A stretch of DNA of 8,976 nucleotides, taken from positions 1 through 8,976 of the forward strand of contig JAUQWR010000090.1 of assembly GCA_030835065.1 (NCBI GenBank). The letters run 5' to 3'. Made by a program: the position numbers and the translations under genes. Under the pieces are notes generated by a model that ran no database searches, was not told the origin of the DNA, and saw only the letters and a program-made list of their open reading frames with translations. The stretch comes from Candidatus Kapaibacterium sp. Lineage in GTDB: Bacteria; Bacteroidota; Ignavibacteria; Kapaibacteriales; UBA2268. Positions 6,863 to 8,976 of this stretch are shown here, piece by piece. Position 1 is the first letter of the stretch. Each line of letters starts with the position of its first letter.

Positions 6863-7420
6863 TTAATTTTCGTTTACAGATTTATATAAATCTTTTAATT
6901 TCTTGCGCAGATGCAAAACGGCATAACGTTTTCTGGCAAGTAAAGTGTTGATATTAACACCAGTTTCTTCGGACATTTCTCTAAAAGAAACACCTTCAAA
7001 TTCATTTTTGACAAAAACTTCTCTTTGCTCTTCGGGCAATTCTTCAAGCCCTTCGAGAACGGATTCCCAAATAGTTTTCCTGATAAGATCGCTTTCAGGG
7101 CTAGTAGTCAAGTCGCCAAGGAAGTTTTCGAAAGAATCGACACCATCTTCGGCTTGCCCAGGAGTTTGCATATCAGAAAAAGTCTCAGCACGTTTTTTAC
7201 GATAAGAATCGATAATTCTATTTCTCACGGCAGTAAATACCCATGAAGCGATATTTTCGATAGGTTTTTGGACATTTGCAGATGCAGCAAGAACATTTGT
7301 AAATACATCCTGAAGAATATCTTCAGCTTCTTCTTGACTGCGAACTCTCTGACGAATAAATCCAAGAAACTTTTTCCTATCTGTTCTGAATAAGTTTTCT
7401 ATCTGTAATGCTAAATCCAT
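6863..7420 (-). CDS. RNA polymerase sigma factor, ECF subfamily
   Basis: This 185-residue protein has the two-domain ECF layout. Region 2 spans about 15-78, with 'EEAEDILQDVFTNVL' (30-44, core-binding region 2.2) and 'IASWVFTAVRNRIIDSYRKKR' (57-77, regions 2.3-2.4, -10 recognition). An acidic linker of about 30 residues follows. Region 4 spans about 115-175, with 'LEELPEEQREVFVKNEFEG' and the helix-turn-helix 'SFREMSEETGVNINTLLARKRYAVLHLRKKL' (145-175). It should direct RNA polymerase to a specific promoter set; the targets are unknown. I chose the ATG at 7420 because AGGAGG (7427-7432) lies six bases upstream, the strongest ribosome site in the window, and because region 2 begins properly from there. 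The frame stays open upstream to ATGs at 7513 and 7510, which would add 31 hydrophilic residues without a Shine-Dalgarno site. No anti-sigma gene lies downstream; the next gene is cinA after a terminator-like hairpin. Confidence 0.95.
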   Translation of the reverse strand: MDLALQIENLFRTDRKKFLGFIRQRVRSQEEAEDILQDVFTNVLAASANVQKPIENIASWVFTAVRNRIIDSYRKKRAETFSDMQTPGQAEDGVDSFENFLGDLTTSPESDLIRKTIWESVLEGLEELPEEQREVFVKNEFEGVSFREMSEETGVNINTLLARKRYAVLHLRKKLKDLYKSVNEN

Positions 7421-7426
7421 GTTCTC

Positions 7427-7432
7427 CCTCCT
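7427..7432 (-). promoter_or_regulatory. Strong ribosome-binding site deciding the sigma factor start
   Basis: AGGAGG on the minus strand, six bases (GAGAAC) before the ATG at 7418-7420. It matches the anti-Shine-Dalgarno core fully, and the spacing is optimal. It favours the 185-residue product over the 216-residue one. Confidence 0.85.
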
Positions 7433-7721
7433 ATTTGAAGAGTTATATGCAGGCATATTGACTATCGGTTTTTCTGCTTTGGTTCCGTTTTGTTCGTTTT
7501 TATCAACCATCATGACACCATAATATTATATCTTTGTTTCTTTATTAAGTACATCAAATTTATCATTTACCTCCATTCATTTAGTTTGCTTATTTTATAA
7601 TAATTCGCATTGCTTCTTAAAGTTACAAAAAAAAAGACAAATAAGCTAACACTTTAATTATATTTTATTTTAAGTATTTTTACTTAATTTATGTCAAAAA
7701 GTCATATTTATTTTCAGTATA

Positions 7722-7752
7722 GACAGAATGTCATTCAAAATGACATTCTGTC
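7722..7752 (-). terminator. Perfect 14-bp hairpin after hutU (terminator-like, or operator)
   Basis: Arms GACAGAATGTCATT (7722-7735) and AATGACATTCTGTC (7739-7752) pair perfectly around a 3-base loop, 11 bases past the hutU stop. The position suits an end-of-transcript hairpin for hutU, but no U-tract follows on either strand (TATACTGAAAA on the minus strand), so classic rho-independent termination is not shown. It may stabilise the 3' end or bind a regulator. Each arm also contains its own GACA-N3-TGTC dyad. Confidence 0.5.
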
Positions 7753-7763
7753 CTGCACTATAA

Positions 7764-8976
7764 TTACATATTAAGCATTGGAATTTTTATGCCAAACTTT
7801 TCAGCATTATTTTTTGCTCTATCATATCCGGCATCTGCATGTCTTAATATACCCATCAGTGGGTCATAAGTTAAAACTCTTTTCAATCTGCCATCGGCTT
7901 CTTCAGAACCATCAGCAACAACTACCATGCCAGCATGCAATGACAATCCCATACCAACACCGCCACCATGATGCAATGAAACCCATGAAGCTCCACCTAC
8001 AGCATTCAAAGCAAAATTGAAATATACCCAATCAGCAATTGCATCAGATCCATCGAGCATAGCTTCAGTTTCTCTGAATGGAGAAGCAACAGATCCGCAA
8101 TCTAAGTGGTCGCGACCAATTACGATTGGCGCAGAAACCTTGCCTGTTCTTACTAATTCATTGAACAGCATACCTGCTTTCATTCTTTCGCCATATCCAA
8201 GCCAGCAAATTCTAGCAGGAAGAGCTTGATATCCTACTCTTTTCTGAGCATTTTCAATCCAGCGATGCAAAGCTGTATCATTAGGGAACAACTCCATAAC
8301 TGCATCGTCAGTAACTTTAATGTCTTGCGGATCGCCTGATAATGCAACCCAGCGGAATGGACCTTTGCCATCACAGAATAGTGGTCTTATATATGCAGGA
8401 ACAAATCCAGGGAAATCGAATGCATTTTGAATGTTGCCATAATCTTTTGCAATACCACGTATATTATTGCCATAATCAAATACAACTGCACCTTTATTCA
8501 TAAATCCGAGCATTGCATCAACATGTTTTGCTATAGATTTATAAGATTCTTGCAAGTACAAATCAGGGTTTTCGGCTCTTAATTTATCTGCAGCTTCTTT
8601 TGAATATCCAGCTGGATAATATCCGTTAAGTGGATCATGAGCAGCTGTTTGATCAGTAACAACATCAGGAATAATACCGCGATTGAGCAATTCAGGTAGC
8701 ACTTCTGCACAGTTGCCAATCAAGCCAATTGAAATTGCTTTACGTTCAGCCTTAAATTGATCAACTAATTTCAAAGCTTCATCAAGATTATCAACTTTAA
8801 GGTCGCAATAACCATCATGAATTCGTTTGTCTATACGTTTTTCATCTATTTCAACTGTAATCGAAACAGCTCCGGCAAATGTAGCAGCAAGTGGTTGAGC
8901 TCCACCCATTCCTCCCATACCGCCGGTAAGAACAAAACGGCCGAACAAATCGCCACCAAAATGCTGGCGTGCACAT
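7764..8976 (-). CDS. hutU: Urocanate hydratase (urocanase), C-terminal part (cut by right edge)
   Basis: Urocanase converts urocanate to 4-imidazolone-5-propionate in histidine degradation, using tightly bound NAD+ in the cytoplasm. The frame is open to the window edge, giving 404 complete codons; the N-terminal part (at least about 130-150 residues) lies outside. Conserved blocks are unmistakable. Counting from the TTG codon at 8948 as 1: '[20 protein letters not shown]' (2-21), '[18 protein letters not shown]' (97-114), 'FDYGNNIR' (157-164), '[18 protein letters not shown]' (175-192), '[11 protein letters not shown]' (243-253) with the signature Cys248, '[21 protein letters not shown]' (277-297) and '[13 protein letters not shown]' (322-334). 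The TTG is not a real start: the codons before it encode the conserved 'ARQHFGGDL'. The signature reads [10 protein letters not shown] where FQGLPxRICW is usual, a mild change. No other histidine-degradation gene follows, so hutU ends its operon or stands alone. The identification is very secure. Confidence 0.98.
   Translation of the reverse strand, partial: CARQHFGGDLFGRFVLTGGMGGMGGAQPLAATFAGAVSITVEIDEKRIDKRIHDGYCDLKVDNLDEALKLVDQFKAERKAISIGLIGNCAEVLPELLNRGIIPDVVTDQTAAHDPLNGYYPAGYSKEAADKLRAENPDLYLQESYKSIAKHVDAMLGFMNKGAVVFDYGNNIRGIAKDYGNIQNAFDFPGFVPAYIRPLFCDGKGPFRWVALSGDPQDIKVTDDAVMELFPNDTALHRWIENAQKRVGYQALPARICWLGYGERMKAGMLFNELVRTGKVSAPIVIGRDHLDCGSVASPFRETEAMLDGSDAIADWVYFNFALNAVGGASWVSLHHGGGVGMGLSLHAGMVVVADGSEEADGRLKRVLTYDPLMGILRHADAGYDRAKNNAEKFGIKIPMLNM

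Larger units (their letters stand above)
7421..7763. other. Long leader/intergenic region between hutU and the sigma factor gene
   Basis: These 343 bases precede the chosen sigma factor start. From 7421 to 7513 the frame is open and continuous with the sigma gene, so it could be an N-terminal extension or 5' leader. On the minus strand, TTGACA (7692-7697) is followed 19 bases later by TAAAAT, a possible but over-spaced promoter; a perfect TATAAT lies ten bases further on but has no proper -35. GGAGGT at 7569-7574 stands two bases before an ATG (7566) opening an 18-codon frame whose TGA overlaps the ATG at 7513; the spacing is too short to call this a gene. A run of nine A (7627-7635) and the dyad at 7722-7752 complete the region. 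Confidence 0.6.

Noticed and set aside
7510..7566. An 18-codon leader peptide before the sigma factor
   Set aside because: Its GGAGGT is only two bases from the ATG, too close for normal initiation; kept only as part of a finding.
7667..7697. Promoter TTGACA ... TAAAAT on the minus strand
   Set aside because: The 19-base spacing is too long and the region is so AT-rich that -10-like hexamers are expected by chance.
8946..8948. TTG start for urocanase
   Set aside because: The frame is open upstream and encodes conserved urocanase residues, so the gene simply continues past the window.

Overview
The window is AT-rich bacterial chromosome with seven complete genes, two genes cut by the edges, and no RNA genes, CRISPR array or transposase that I can see. 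The gene types suggest a Gram-negative member of the Bacteroidota/Chlorobi/Kapabacteria-Ignavibacteria group. These are a TonB-plug-type outer-membrane protein, a CdaA-type c-di-AMP synthase, urocanase, an ECF sigma factor, and mixed use of strong Shine-Dalgarno sites and SD-less A/T-rich leaders. The exact lineage is inference; no marker gene here settles it.

Left block (1-2566, minus strand): phoH, cdaA and a TonB-plug-like outer-membrane protein form a tight unit read right to left. phoH and cdaA overlap by 8 bases, and the outer-membrane gene starts 12 bases after the cdaA stop and runs off the left edge. This combines a cytoplasmic PhoH ATPase, membrane-bound c-di-AMP synthesis and an outer-membrane protein in one apparent transcript.

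Middle block (2701-5493): an FkbM-type methyltransferase (minus strand) diverges, across a very AT-rich 243-base gap, from a two-gene plus-strand unit. That unit holds a UDP-glucuronate 4-epimerase-like enzyme and a methyltransferase with an N-terminal zinc ribbon. Together they look like a small surface-glycan modification cassette set between housekeeping genes. It ends at a strong hairpin terminator that also overlaps the 3' end of cinA.

Right block (5535-8976, minus strand): hutU (urocanase, C-terminal 404 codons, cut at the right edge), then an ECF sigma factor gene, then cinA. A perfect 14-bp hairpin follows hutU, and a hairpin plus U-tract sits between the sigma gene and cinA, so these are probably three separate transcription units. 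Start sites for cinA (6779) and the sigma factor (7420) were placed downstream of the longest possible starts, using ribosome-binding sites and family alignment.

I found no clear new multi-gene system. The points most worth a second look are the phoH-cdaA-outer membrane protein linkage, the double-dyad hairpin at 7722-7752, the terminator pressed against the cinA start, and the long leader of the sigma gene.
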